64,000 nt of DNA from Herminiimonas arsenitoxidans (GCF_900130075.1 NZ_LT671418.1:1922001-1986000), one strand, 5' to 3'. Positions 24,521-32,721 are shown, numbered from the stretch's first letter. Notes: a model not told the origin generated them from the letters alone. Made by a program: numbers and translations.

Positions 24521-25135
24521 TTACTTGTTGACGGGTGAAGCCGGATCCAGCAACAAGGCCATTACGTCCTTGATTTGCTTCTCTTGCAGGATGCCGTTGT
24601 GGCCGAAGCGTGGCATGTTCGAACATGCAGTGAAGGCTTGAGCGTTATAAATCTTGGCCCAGGTGTACTTCAACATGTCTTCACTTTGACCGCGGATCTT
24701 TCCGTATTGATAGAGAGACGGGCCGATGTTGCCGAACGAGATTTCCGCTTTGCCGATTTGATGGCAGGCATAGCAGTTACCGCCGTTCACGCTACCGATT
24801 GCATCGGACGATTGCATGCCGCGACCGTTCTGTGCAATTTTCTCGCCTTCTTTCCAATCGCCCAGATACTTGCCATCCGCCGGATATTTCACCAGTTTCA
24901 TTTGTGCAGCTTCCAACGCGGCGGCTTTTTCCTTAGGTACGTCGCTCGGATATTCGCTACACAATTTCTGTGCATCGTCCTGATTGAGCATGCGCTCCAT
25001 CGTTGCAGGACCTTTGGATTTGAAGTCCGCCTTCAACATGGCAACAGTGTCTTTATCGTAGTCACTATTCGCTGCCACTGTTGCGCAACCGGCGATGATT
25101 GCCGCCGATGCCAATAAGATGCCAATTTTTTTCAT
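24521..25135 (-). CDS. soxX: Sulfur-oxidizing cytochrome c subunit SoxX, possible lipoprotein
   Basis: SoxX is the monoheme partner of SoxA; the complex attaches thiosulfate to SoxY oxidatively. The 204-residue protein has one heme motif CYACH followed by FGNIGPSLYQYGKIRG, and a C-terminal SNMPRFGHNG that likely supplies the axial Met. The N-terminus MKKIGILLASAAIIAGCATV has a lipobox (IAGC), so the protein may be lipid-anchored rather than free in the periplasm. An N-terminal extension of about 80 residues precedes the heme domain. AGGGAG precedes the start and soxA lies 9 bp upstream. Confidence 0.95.
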   Translation of the reverse strand: MKKIGILLASAAIIAGCATVAANSDYDKDTVAMLKADFKSKGPATMERMLNQDDAQKLCSEYPSDVPKEKAAALEAAQMKLVKYPADGKYLGDWKEGEKIAQNGRGMQSSDAIGSVNGGNCYACHQIGKAEISFGNIGPSLYQYGKIRGQSEDMLKYTWAKIYNAQAFTACSNMPRFGHNGILQEKQIKDVMALLLDPASPVNK

Positions 25136-25144
25136 ATCGCCTCC

Positions 25145-25951
25145 CTATCGTTTCAGCGCTGGGCCGTTATAGACGCCACCATCGGCATTTTTCGCGAGGA
25201 ACATCGTCACCGCAGTGATGACGTCCGAACCATAAAGCGGTTCAGGGAAGCGCTGCTGACGGAAGCAATCATTCAAGCGATGCTGCATGGTACGTACCTC
25301 GCCCTGCGATACGCGATATGCCGGCCAGGTGGTATAAGCCGCCTGCGCATTGCTCTTGTTCAGCAGATTAGGAAGGTCTTGCAATCGTATGCGTTGATTG
25401 TCGACCGAGTGGCAAGTCGCACACGCAAAGTCATGCGAACCGGCACGGTAGAAGAAAACTTTTTTGCCGATTTCGTAAGCACGCTTTTCTTCCGGATGCG
25501 AAGTCGAAACCGACATCTTCATGCCTCTCGATTCGGAAGTAATGTAGGCCACGATAGGTTCGATCTCGGAAGGCTTGCCAGCAGAGCCAAACGGCATTTT
25601 CACCGCTTGTTCGCGCGTCAAACCCTGCAAGTTCATGCGGCAATAGATCAGACGCTGCTCAAGATCCATGACCTTGTTGACGTCCTTGAAGTAACGCGGC
25701 AATTCAGCATAAGCGCCTTTGAGTACACCAGGCCCTTTACCAAGATCGCATTGCTCCAGGCTGACATTCTTTGGCCCTGCTTTCATGCGCCACAATTCTT
25801 CGCCACGCATTTCCCACAACTCGGCAGGATTACCATCAGCCAGCAATTGACGATACTTTGCAATCTCGTCCGTTGCCGACCCTTGAGCCATTGCAGATGC
25901 AGCCATGCTCATTGCGATCGCTGCTAAAAGATATAAGCCTCTATGTCTCAT
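25145..25951 (-). CDS. soxA: L-cysteine S-thiosulfotransferase subunit SoxA, monoheme type
   Basis: SoxA carries the active site that joins thiosulfate to the SoxY cysteine. The 268-residue precursor begins MRHRGLYLL, supported by AAGGAGGG just upstream, and has a signal peptide to about AMAQ. Only one heme motif is present (CATCH). The N-terminal domain retains two cysteines (SLEQC and RLIYC), as in the monoheme SoxA proteins where a disulfide replaces heme 1. The persulfide-modified heme-ligand cysteine is probably the one in LNDCFRQQRFPE. It sits between soxZ and soxX. Confidence 0.95.
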   Translation of the reverse strand: MRHRGLYLLAAIAMSMAASAMAQGSATDEIAKYRQLLADGNPAELWEMRGEELWRMKAGPKNVSLEQCDLGKGPGVLKGAYAELPRYFKDVNKVMDLEQRLIYCRMNLQGLTREQAVKMPFGSAGKPSEIEPIVAYITSESRGMKMSVSTSHPEEKRAYEIGKKVFFYRAGSHDFACATCHSVDNQRIRLQDLPNLLNKSNAQAAYTTWPAYRVSQGEVRTMQHRLNDCFRQQRFPEPLYGSDVITAVTMFLAKNADGGVYNGPALKR

Positions 25952-26043
25952 TACGCCCTCCTTAAAATAAAGTGGATGCGGTCTATGCCGCATTCATGTC
26001 ACTCGGGTACAACTGCTCCCGTTTAATTTGCGTATGACTAGCT

Positions 26044-26355
26044 TCAGGAAACTACTGCTTCATCGGTACGGCTGTCACCCATATTGTCAGTCCAGGTGAT
26101 GGTGATCTTGTCGCCTTTTGCGCCGCCTTTGAATTTGAATGACAGGAATGGATCTTTGGAGATCGAAGTACCCATCAATGAATCCAGTACTACCTTGTCG
26201 TTGCACTTGGCAACCAGCGTCTGAATGAAGTGCGCAGGAACTACCTTGCCTGCTGCATCTTTGCGTTGACCTGTTTCCATATCATGACGCATCAAGACCT
26301 TCACTTCTACGACGTCGCCGCTTGCATTCGCGCGAATGCGCATCGGATTTCCCAT
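26044..26355 (-). CDS. soxZ: Sulfur carrier complex subunit SoxZ
   Basis: SoxZ is the immunoglobulin-like partner that stabilises SoxY. The 103-residue protein shows VVEVKVLMRHDMETGQRKD, VPAHFIQTLVAKCNDKVVLDS and WTDNMGDSRTDEAVVS, as expected. It has no signal peptide; SoxZ is co-exported with Tat-dependent SoxY. The start is supported by GAGGAA. A short inverted repeat (ATGCGG/CCGCAT, 25976-25993) lies between it and soxA. Confidence 0.96.
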   Translation of the reverse strand: MGNPMRIRANASGDVVEVKVLMRHDMETGQRKDAAGKVVPAHFIQTLVAKCNDKVVLDSLMGTSISKDPFLSFKFKGGAKGDKITITWTDNMGDSRTDEAVVS

Positions 26356-26408
26356 GATAATTTCCTCAAAAATTGGTGTAGATATACAGCGCGTTCAGTG
26401 CTTACTGA

Positions 26409-26870
26409 TTAACCGCCGCAGCCGCCGAGAGTGACTTTGATCTCTTTGCTAGCGATCAGCCACTTGCCATTTGCTTTTACCAGCGCGTGCACATTCGATG
26501 TGCCGCCCATCTTCACGCGGGTGCTGATGTTTGCTTCAGTACCTGCTGGAATGGTGAACGTAGCTGACAATGGCGTAGGATTTTTCTCGACCAGAATGGC
26601 CATGAATTCCGTGTTCGGCACATTGCTCGAAACCGACACTGGAACCACTGCACCGTTTTCCGCGATATCAGGACCGTTGACAGCGATGTCTGTGCTGATT
26701 GCTGCTTTATCGGCACCCAAGGCTGCCAATGCTTCTTGCAAGGATTTTGCGTCGAAGCCGCTAGACTTCCAGTCTGCAGCCAGTACGTCTGTAGGCTTCA
26801 ACAAACCTGCGCTGATAGCCAGGCCGAGTACGGTTGCAATGCGCAACGCGTCGCGTCTATTTTGATTCAT
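26409..26870 (-). CDS. soxY: Sulfur carrier protein SoxY
   Basis: SoxY covalently carries the pathway intermediates on a C-terminal cysteine. The 153-residue precursor begins MNQNRRDALRIATVLGLAISAG, a twin-arginine signal, and ends with the swinging-arm motif GGCGG as the very last residues. The internal VPVSVSSNVPN and NPTPLSATFTIP strands match the family. A longer in-frame start (26927) would add a non-homologous tail and is rejected. soxZ follows 53 bp downstream; a pseudoazurin gene lies upstream. Confidence 0.97.
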   Translation of the reverse strand: MNQNRRDALRIATVLGLAISAGLLKPTDVLAADWKSSGFDAKSLQEALAALGADKAAISTDIAVNGPDIAENGAVVPVSVSSNVPNTEFMAILVEKNPTPLSATFTIPAGTEANISTRVKMGGTSNVHALVKANGKWLIASKEIKVTLGGCGG

Positions 26871-26927
26871 TAGATTCTCCTCTTGAAAAATGGATGCCAT
26901 CTCAACTGCTGATGGCACGATCATCAT

Positions 26928-27362
26928 TTACTTCACTTGCGCCAGCGCCTTCGACAGACGATCTTTGTTCATGACGAAGCTCTTCGACAGCTTGTCTGCT
27001 TCGGCTTTTGCTGCGTCCAGATTCGTTGGCTTACCGACCTGAATCACACCCGCCATGCCCATGGTTTTATGAGGATCGCAGACATAAACATACACGCCAT
27101 CTTGCGTCAGTGGCACAACTATTTCTTCATCCATTTTGCCTTTCCACTCTTTAGCACCTGCTGGTACCAAAGTGGAAGCAGTGTTGTGCGCTGCATCAGC
27201 CTTGATGAATTTAACTGTGTCGCCCTTTTCCGCTTTCAGAAAAGTAGGCTCGAAGGACATCATGCCGTCCTTGCCGTTATTAACCATTTTTACTTGATGT
27301 TCTGCTGCCGACACGCCCAACGAAAACAATGCCAAAGTCACAGCGCTTACTAATTTGTACAT
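26928..27362 (-). CDS. Pseudoazurin-type cupredoxin
   Basis: A 144-residue exported type-1 copper protein. A signal peptide (VTLALFSLGVSAA) is followed by the pseudoazurin pattern. His is in ADAAHNTAS, and the C-terminal loop CDPHKTMGM places Cys, His (+3) and Met (+8) exactly as in pseudoazurin. The tail AKAEADKLSKSFVMNKDRLSKALAQ is the usual helical end. Located between soxD and soxY, it is probably the electron acceptor for SoxXA or SoxCD, passing electrons to a terminal oxidase or denitrification enzyme. That role is inferred from position. Confidence 0.92.
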   Translation of the reverse strand: MYKLVSAVTLALFSLGVSAAEHQVKMVNNGKDGMMSFEPTFLKAEKGDTVKFIKADAAHNTASTLVPAGAKEWKGKMDEEIVVPLTQDGVYVYVCDPHKTMGMAGVIQVGKPTNLDAAKAEADKLSKSFVMNKDRLSKALAQVK

Positions 27363-27443
27363 GCATCTCTCCAATTTCTAGTTCTAGTTAAATCAAATTT
27401 TTACTAACAGTATTTACAGATAACCATCAGCGTTCCAACAACC

Positions 27444-28520
27444 TTATTTCGCGCCGTTCAAAATCCAGGCAACCAGCGTTTTAATATCGTCATCCTTAAC
27501 ATGTGCTTGCGCCGGCATAGGTATCGGGCCCCATGTGCCGCTGCTACCGTTTTTGATCTTGGCTGCCAATCCTGCCGTTGCTCCTGCATCGCCTTTGTAC
27601 TTGGCAGCGATTTCATTGAAGCCTGGACCTATGATCTTGTTGTTAACGCCGTGACAGGCAACGCAAGCGTATTGCTTGGCGATGGCAAGTCCATCCGGTT
27701 TAGCAGGTGTTGCAGGCTTGGCCGGTGCAGCGAGTGCCAACTTCTGATCTTTGGAAACGGCAGAAATCGGTGTAGTCAAAGCTGGCTTGGTGGTATCGAC
27801 ACCACGTACTTCACCGAAGGGACGGTTCTGTTCCTGAATATTGCCGTGTGCATTTCTGGATGGTGCTGGCAACGTCGAACGAACATCGCTGCTGACCGGA
27901 CAATCCTTCATGCATGCCACGCTCTTCACATCCGGCTTGCCTTTGACATCCCACATGCCGTGCTTTTGCGTCATGCCATTACGATTCGGCATCAGCTGTT
28001 GCACTTCGGCGATGTTCTTGTCCGACAGAACAAAATCGTCAGGCAGAACTTCGGCCATGTTCAGAATGTAAGCAGTCACCGCATAGACTTCTTCCGTCGT
28101 CAGCGACTTCGGCGCAGTCCACGGCATTGCGCGATTGATGTAATCCCACAAGGTCGATACGGTCGCGACTTTCATCATCGTGGTACGTTGCGGCTGCTTG
28201 TTGGTAGTCAATGCAGCAACGTGGCCCGTCTTCATATCTTCTTTGGTGGTGCCACCAACGATAGGCGTGAAGACTTCATTCGATTCACCGAAGGTACCGT
28301 GACAGGATGCGCACTTGCCTTCCCATACGATCATCCCTTTGGAAACCGAGCCTGATCCTTTTGGCAAACCCTTGAAGTCAGGACGCACATCGATGTCCCA
28401 CGCTGCGATTTCTTTTTCAGTTGCAGTACGGCCGATATTTGAATAAGCAGTTTGTGCAAAGGCTATCGCGCCCGTTGCTGCCAGCGCCAGCGCGACGACA
28501 GTTTTAGTAAACCTGGACAT
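27444..28520 (-). CDS. soxD: Sulfane dehydrogenase diheme cytochrome subunit SoxD
   Basis: SoxD takes electrons from the molybdenum subunit SoxC as the sulfane sulfur on SoxY is oxidised. The 358-residue precursor begins MSRFTKTVVALALAATGAIAFAQ (signal peptide). The first heme motif CASCH is at about residue 77 and the second, CVACH, is in the C-terminal quarter after an Ala/Pro/Lys-rich linker. Conserved Met-containing loops follow each. Its start lies 17 bp inside the 3' end of soxC, so the two subunits are translationally coupled. Confidence 0.95.
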   Translation of the reverse strand: MSRFTKTVVALALAATGAIAFAQTAYSNIGRTATEKEIAAWDIDVRPDFKGLPKGSGSVSKGMIVWEGKCASCHGTFGESNEVFTPIVGGTTKEDMKTGHVAALTTNKQPQRTTMMKVATVSTLWDYINRAMPWTAPKSLTTEEVYAVTAYILNMAEVLPDDFVLSDKNIAEVQQLMPNRNGMTQKHGMWDVKGKPDVKSVACMKDCPVSSDVRSTLPAPSRNAHGNIQEQNRPFGEVRGVDTTKPALTTPISAVSKDQKLALAAPAKPATPAKPDGLAIAKQYACVACHGVNNKIIGPGFNEIAAKYKGDAGATAGLAAKIKNGSSGTWGPIPMPAQAHVKDDDIKTLVAWILNGAK

Positions 28521-29865
28521 TCGACACCTCTCCGGATTCCGACACTTTCCACGACTGGATAGCGTTGTTGTGATAAATGGAGCGCGTGCCGCGCACTTCG
28601 CGTAGTTCATTGATTTTTGGTTGCACGTAACCGGTCTCGTCTATCGCACGCGATTGCAATACGACAGGCGAACCATCCCACGTCCAATTGATATTGAAAC
28701 GCGTCAGGCACTTGGTATTGATAGGCCCTTCCAGTCGTGCCGTGCGCCAGTTGCGTCCGCCATCGACAGACACATCGACGCGCTTGATCTTGCCGCGACC
28801 TGACCATGCCAAACCTGTGATGTTGTAGAAGCCTTTATCCAGCAGCATCTGACCGGCAGATGGTGTGGTGATGACCGATTTGCATTCTTGGATTGATGTG
28901 TACTGACGGTACATGCCATCCGGCATTGCATCGATATAGTGAATCGCTTCGTCTTTGGTAGCGTAAGGCATGTCGCCTACTTCGATACGACGCAGCCATT
29001 TGACCCATGACACGCCTTGCACACCCGGCACCACCAAACGCAGCGGATAACCATTCTCGGGACGCAGCATTTCGCCATTCATACCCCATGCGACGATGAC
29101 ATCGTCCAAGGCTCTATCCATGCTGATGGTGCGCGTCATGCTGGAACCATCCGCACCTTCGGCGAGGACGAACTTGCCATTCTTTTTGTCGTAACCGCAG
29201 TCTTCCAGCAACACCGATAAAGGCACACCAGTAAATTCGCAGCAGCTCAACATGCCATGCGAATACTGCACGGATGGAACGGCGACATTGCCCCACTCCA
29301 TCGCGGTATTGGCACCACACTCGATGAAGTGCATGCGTGATACAGACGGCAGACGCATCAAGTCATCCATTGTGTAAACTTTTGGATTCTTGACCAGGCC
29401 ATTGATCATGAAACGATGCTTGCTCGGATCGATGTCGTGCCAACCTTGATGATGACGCTCGAAGTGCAAACCGCTAGGCGTAATGATGCCGAACAGACCT
29501 TGCAGCGGCGCGAATGAAACCGAAGCGGCAGACACACGCGTCAGCCCCGGCGACTCGCGGCGCATCAGATTTTTTTCGTATTTGGATGGAACACCGTAAC
29601 CGTTGGTTGCTACAGGCTGACCCAACGTGGTGGAATGTTCAGGCAGATTCAGGATGTTGGGATCACCGTCACCGACTGCCGATCCTGTCTGTGCAAATGA
29701 AACACCACTTGCCATTGCAGCACTCGCTGCGAGAAAACTTTTACGCAGAAAACCCCTGCGCTCTTCACTCAAACCTTGGGATGTAATTTCCTGGGCCAAT
29801 ACAGGATCCACGAAATTCTCTGGCGCGCGCACTATGCGGCCCGCCTTTATCGCCTCTTTAGTCAT
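28504..29865 (-). CDS. soxC: Sulfane dehydrogenase molybdopterin subunit SoxC
   Basis: SoxC is a sulfite-oxidase-family enzyme that removes six electrons from SoxY-bound sulfane sulfur. The 453-residue precursor has a Tat signal set in from the start (Arg36-Arg37 in EERRGFLRKSF), the molybdenum-ligand Cys183 in FIECGANTAMEW, and the Mo-co dimerisation domain with VDVSVDGGRNWRTARLEGP. AGGAG precedes the ATG. Presence of soxCD predicts full oxidation of thiosulfate to sulfate without sulfur globules. It is the first gene after a TATA-rich operator. Confidence 0.96.
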   Translation of the reverse strand: MTKEAIKAGRIVRAPENFVDPVLAQEITSQGLSEERRGFLRKSFLAASAAMASGVSFAQTGSAVGDGDPNILNLPEHSTTLGQPVATNGYGVPSKYEKNLMRRESPGLTRVSAASVSFAPLQGLFGIITPSGLHFERHHQGWHDIDPSKHRFMINGLVKNPKVYTMDDLMRLPSVSRMHFIECGANTAMEWGNVAVPSVQYSHGMLSCCEFTGVPLSVLLEDCGYDKKNGKFVLAEGADGSSMTRTISMDRALDDVIVAWGMNGEMLRPENGYPLRLVVPGVQGVSWVKWLRRIEVGDMPYATKDEAIHYIDAMPDGMYRQYTSIQECKSVITTPSAGQMLLDKGFYNITGLAWSGRGKIKRVDVSVDGGRNWRTARLEGPINTKCLTRFNINWTWDGSPVVLQSRAIDETGYVQPKINELREVRGTRSIYHNNAIQSWKVSESGEVSNVQVY

Positions 29866-29903
29866 CCATCGTCTCCTGCTGCAATTTCGTTTAATTATGT
29901 GCC

Positions 29904-29925
29904 TATATAACTATATGCGCATATA
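29904..29925. promoter_or_regulatory. Candidate SoxR operator upstream of soxC
   Basis: TATATAACTATAT (29904-29916) runs directly into a perfect 14-nt palindrome TATATGCGCATATA (29912-29925), 39-60 bp before the soxC ATG. The same 13-mer, inverted, lies before the SoxH-like gene at 31949-31961. Confidence 0.65.
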
Positions 29926-29958
29926 CGGAATATTAGAAACGTTTTTTTCTTTTTTTAA

Positions 29959-30342
29959 TTATCTGCTGGCGATGCGACGTGTCGTTGCCACGACTGGTAG
30001 TTCAACTACCGGTGATTGCACGCCTATCTGGGCAGCAACCCGACCACATACTGACTTACACAAATCGACGGTCTTCTCATCATCGACGCGGTAATAGACT
30101 TGCGTACCATCTTTGCGACGCGCGAGAATTTTTGCGCGATACAACATATTGATTTGGCGCGACACATTCGCTTGTGTCGATTCGACTTCGTTGACGATAT
30201 CGCCAACCGAACGCTCACCATTACACACTGCGTACAGAATCTTCAGGCGAGTCGGCTCACAGAGCAAAGAAAAATAGTTTGCCACTTCTTCAAACAGCAC
30301 ACTCATCTCTTCTTTGTTGAAATTTTTATCCACGACCAGCAC
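29959..30342 (-). CDS. soxR: ArsR-family regulator of sulfur oxidation, SoxR type
   Basis: A winged-helix repressor with LCEPTRLKILYAVCNGERSVGDIVNEVESTQANVSRQINMLYRAKILARRKDGTQVYYRV. SoxR proteins of this kind (unrelated to the MerR-type redox SoxR) repress sox genes until a sulfur compound modifies cysteines. Cys28, Cys40, Cys95 and Cys99 are candidates here. The 127-residue frame starts at GTG; an ATG at residue 13 (30304-30306) would give 115 residues and is equally possible. It lies directly upstream of soxC with the operator in the gap, and downstream of a separate terminated unit. Confidence 0.87.
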   Translation of the reverse strand: MLVVDKNFNKEEMSVLFEEVANYFSLLCEPTRLKILYAVCNGERSVGDIVNEVESTQANVSRQINMLYRAKILARRKDGTQVYYRVDDEKTVDLCKSVCGRVAAQIGVQSPVVELPVVATTRRIASR

Positions 30343-30420
30343 CTAAAAATAAATAGTAAAAACAGATAGTTCGTTCACTATACACATGCAACGTTAACAC
30401 TACTGCGTCATCACTGCACT

Positions 30421-30454
30421 TAAAAAAACTGCCGAGTTAGCAATAACCCGGCAG
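30421..30454 (-). terminator. Rho-independent terminator after the DsrE-like gene
   Basis: CTGCC-ga-GTTA (30429 on) pairs with TAAC-cc-GGCAG (ending 30454) around a gcaa loop. On the minus strand it is followed by TTTTTTTA (30421-30428). It separates the SoxH-like/DsrE unit from soxR. Confidence 0.8.
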
Positions 30455-30459
30455 GCTGA

Positions 30460-30888
30460 TTACGGCTTGATGTAAGCGTAACCTTCTTGTATCTGTAAAC
30501 GAGCCACTTCAGCCACGCCAGAAGGAACAATAGTTGCCTCCTGGATCACTTGGCTCTTGTCGATTTTGCGTGTTTCCAAAGTATTGTTGCAAACCCGGAA
30601 TTGCACATTGCGATTCACCAGTTCTTGCACGACTGCATCGTAAGGATTACCGTTTTTGTTCTTTGCACCTTCCAGCAAGAAATCGATGCCTGGACCATGT
30701 GTCACGACGATGATTTTCGCTTTAGGGCTGGCATTCAAATGATTGCGGATATTGTTCAAAGCAGCGGTAGCAACAGAGCTATCGTTGATGTGATACACCA
30801 CCTTCTCTTCACGCTCGGCGGCACCAGCAGCTGTCATACCGACAGTTGCACATAAAAGTAACAGGAATGCTGCGCGGATCATTTTCAT
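30460..30888 (-). CDS. Exported DsrE-family protein
   Basis: A 142-residue precursor with a signal peptide (IRAAFLLLLCATVGMTAAGAA) and a DsrE-like fold. Visible features are EEKVVYHINDSS, IIVVTHGPGIDFLLEGAK and the conserved cysteine in VQFRVCNNTL, where DsrE/TusD relatives carry sulfur. Several Met codons cluster at the start; the ATG at 30888 has the best spacing to GGAG. It follows the SoxH-like gene by 41 bp and is closed by a strong terminator. A sulfur-relay role in the periplasm is inferred. Confidence 0.82.
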   Translation of the reverse strand: MKMIRAAFLLLLCATVGMTAAGAAEREEKVVYHINDSSVATAALNNIRNHLNASPKAKIIVVTHGPGIDFLLEGAKNKNGNPYDAVVQELVNRNVQFRVCNNTLETRKIDKSQVIQEATIVPSGVAEVARLQIQEGYAYIKP

Positions 30889-30929
30889 CATCGTCTCCAA
30901 AATTAGAATTATCGTCTAGCCACATCAGT

Positions 30930-31901
30930 TTAAGGCTTATCCAGACTTTCTTTTTCCATCAAAATATAGGTGCCGTAAGCATTGAGTCGATTGGCTTGAT
31001 CAAATGCCGGATATTTCTCAAACCCAGACCAATCAACCTTGCCATACGCTTCATCAAACGGTACCAGATCCGCTACTGCATCACCCATTTTTTGTCGTAA
31101 AAAAATCAGGTAATCGCGCGTCAACTGCATATCCTTCAAAGGCGCATGTGACATTTTTCCATGCCCTGGAACAACCATCGCTGGCTTGACTTCCAGCATA
31201 CGATCCAGTGCTTGCAGCCAGACTTTGCTATTCGCTTCGCCGACAAACGGAATACGGCCAGTGAAGAATAGATCGCCTGCAAACAAGACTTTATCTTCAT
31301 CTACGTACAGCATGATGTCTTCCGGCGAATGCGCACCGCTGGAATCAATAATGCGGAAATGCATGCCGCCCATTTCAAACGGCAGCACTTTGGCATCTTT
31401 AAAACTGAGCCAGCGATCTGCCGGGATCAAACGCGTATTTTCATTCACCCATGGCGCCAGATCGGTACGGCGCTGCTTGAGTCGCTCTTGCGTCAAATCA
31501 GAATTCAGTGTGGCACGCGCATTCTCGTGCGCCCAGACTTCTGCACCTTGCGCCTTGAATGCTTGCAAACCATAGAAATGATCTGCGTGGTAATGACTGA
31601 TAATCACGCGCTTCACCGGTTGCGGTGTGATCCGCTTGATCGCCTTCAACATCGCTTCACCCAAGGCTGGCGTTGCCAATGCATCGAAAACGACTACGCC
31701 ATCTTTCGTAACAACAAAGCCGGCATTCGACATGAAGCCTTTGTTGGCCGCGCTTGCCATTCCGGCTGTGCCCTGGAAGTAATACACATGCGGCGATATT
31801 TTTATCGGACGCAGCGTGATTTCTTCTGCGACTGCTGCACGTGCACACAACAGTGTCAGTGCGATAAACAGAAAACCATAAACCTTGGTATAGCGCTGCA
31901 T
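30930..31901 (-). CDS. soxH: Exported metallo-beta-lactamase-fold hydrolase, SoxH-like
   Basis: A 323-residue precursor with a signal peptide (FLFIALTLLCARAAVAEE) and a metallo-beta-lactamase domain. HYHADH is the zinc motif; SSGAHSPEDIML, FAGDLFFTGRIPFVG and VPGHGK supply the remaining ligands. SoxH-type proteins occur at the ends of sox clusters, but their reaction is not settled; thiol-ester or persulfide hydrolysis has been suggested by fold. GGAGAAG precedes the ATG. Its promoter region contains the 13-mer shared with soxC. Confidence 0.82.
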   Translation of the reverse strand: MQRYTKVYGFLFIALTLLCARAAVAEEITLRPIKISPHVYYFQGTAGMASAANKGFMSNAGFVVTKDGVVVFDALATPALGEAMLKAIKRITPQPVKRVIISHYHADHFYGLQAFKAQGAEVWAHENARATLNSDLTQERLKQRRTDLAPWVNENTRLIPADRWLSFKDAKVLPFEMGGMHFRIIDSSGAHSPEDIMLYVDEDKVLFAGDLFFTGRIPFVGEANSKVWLQALDRMLEVKPAMVVPGHGKMSHAPLKDMQLTRDYLIFLRQKMGDAVADLVPFDEAYGKVDWSGFEKYPAFDQANRLNAYGTYILMEKESLDKP

Positions 31902-31945
31902 GTCTTCTCCGTGCTATGCGTATCTGCTTAAATACGTATAAATTA

Positions 31946-31961
31946 ATTATATAGTTATATA
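31946..31961. promoter_or_regulatory. Candidate SoxR operator upstream of the SoxH-like gene
   Basis: ATATAGTTATATA (31949-31961) is the exact reverse complement of TATATAACTATAT at 29904-29916. On the minus strand it merges with TATAAT (31946-31951), a likely -10 box, 45-60 bp before the start codon. Binding there would block transcription. Confidence 0.65.
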
Positions 31962-32001
31962 AGCAAATATTACCAAAGCAATTCTTTCCCGCACAGCCTT
32001 A

Positions 32002-32574
32002 TTAGAATTCGCCTTGCGCGCCCCGCTCCATCATCTTCCACATCGTGTTGCGTACCTGCATCACGGATTTTTTCAATTCAGGTGGAAGTTTGCGACCCAT
32101 TTTGATCAACATGTCCATGTTCAACGCGTAGATCCAGAGGCCATCGTCTCTCTCTACAACAGTGAGGCGACACGGCATATAAGCGGCCATGTGTGGACTG
32201 AAATCGACCATTTCGCGCGCGATGGTGGGACTGCAGTAGGAATAAACTTTCAGGAATTTTTCCGGCTTGCCGGAACGCAGTGACAGCTCACGCGATAGAT
32301 AGAACTCACCGACCGACTTGATATTCTCTTCTGCGGCAACACTGGTAAAGGCTTGCTCTACTTCAGCTATCGTCACGCCATCCTTGACCTTGCGCTCCCA
32401 AGTCGTTGCCACAGCGATATCACCATCCGAATCTACCCAGCGCTGCCAGACATTCATCGCTTCAGCGCCGGAACCATCTTCCGTATTATTGATTGCGCGC
32501 AGCGTGCCGCACGCAGACAAACTTGCGAGTGCGACGGTCAACGACAACAGCTTGATCCAGGATTTTATTTTCAT
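32002..32574 (-). CDS. DUF302-family lipoprotein
   Basis: A 190-residue protein with a lipoprotein signal (LLSLTVALASLSACG; lipobox LSAC). A DUF302-like domain follows with TIAEVEQAFTSVAAEENIKSVGEFYLS, FLKVYSYCSPTIAREMVDFSPHMAAYMPCRLTVVERDDGLWIYAL. DUF302 proteins often accompany sulfur oxidation genes, but their function is unknown to me. Two cysteines (YSYCS and MPCRL) are within the domain. It lies upstream of the SoxH-like gene with 100 bp and an operator between, and marks the right edge of the sulfur region. Confidence 0.8.
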   Translation of the reverse strand: MKIKSWIKLLSLTVALASLSACGTLRAINNTEDGSGAEAMNVWQRWVDSDGDIAVATTWERKVKDGVTIAEVEQAFTSVAAEENIKSVGEFYLSRELSLRSGKPEKFLKVYSYCSPTIAREMVDFSPHMAAYMPCRLTVVERDDGLWIYALNMDMLIKMGRKLPPELKKSVMQVRNTMWKMMERGAQGEF

Positions 32575-32721
32575 TACAACTAATCTGACTTGGTTTGAGA
32601 GCGTGCCGCTTCATTTCTGCACGGCAGCCGTACTATACCGTGCTCAGCGCACTCGCTCTATCAAGAAATAGCGCGAGTGCCAAAACATCAACAAAAATCA
32701 GATGATGCGGGCAAGCAAAAA

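Noticed and set aside
27501..28355. Plus-strand frame of 284 codons opposite soxD
   Set aside because: Composition is unlike a real protein, and the opposite strand encodes a cytochrome with two heme motifs.
29959..30342. Redox-sensing MerR-type SoxR
   Set aside because: The fold is an ArsR winged helix without the MerR helix layout or the [2Fe-2S] cysteine cluster; only the name is shared.
19434..32574. Sulfur region as a genomic island inserted at tRNA-Met
   Set aside because: The region does begin near the tRNA, but no integrase, no repeat of the tRNA 3' end and no change in codon style were seen.
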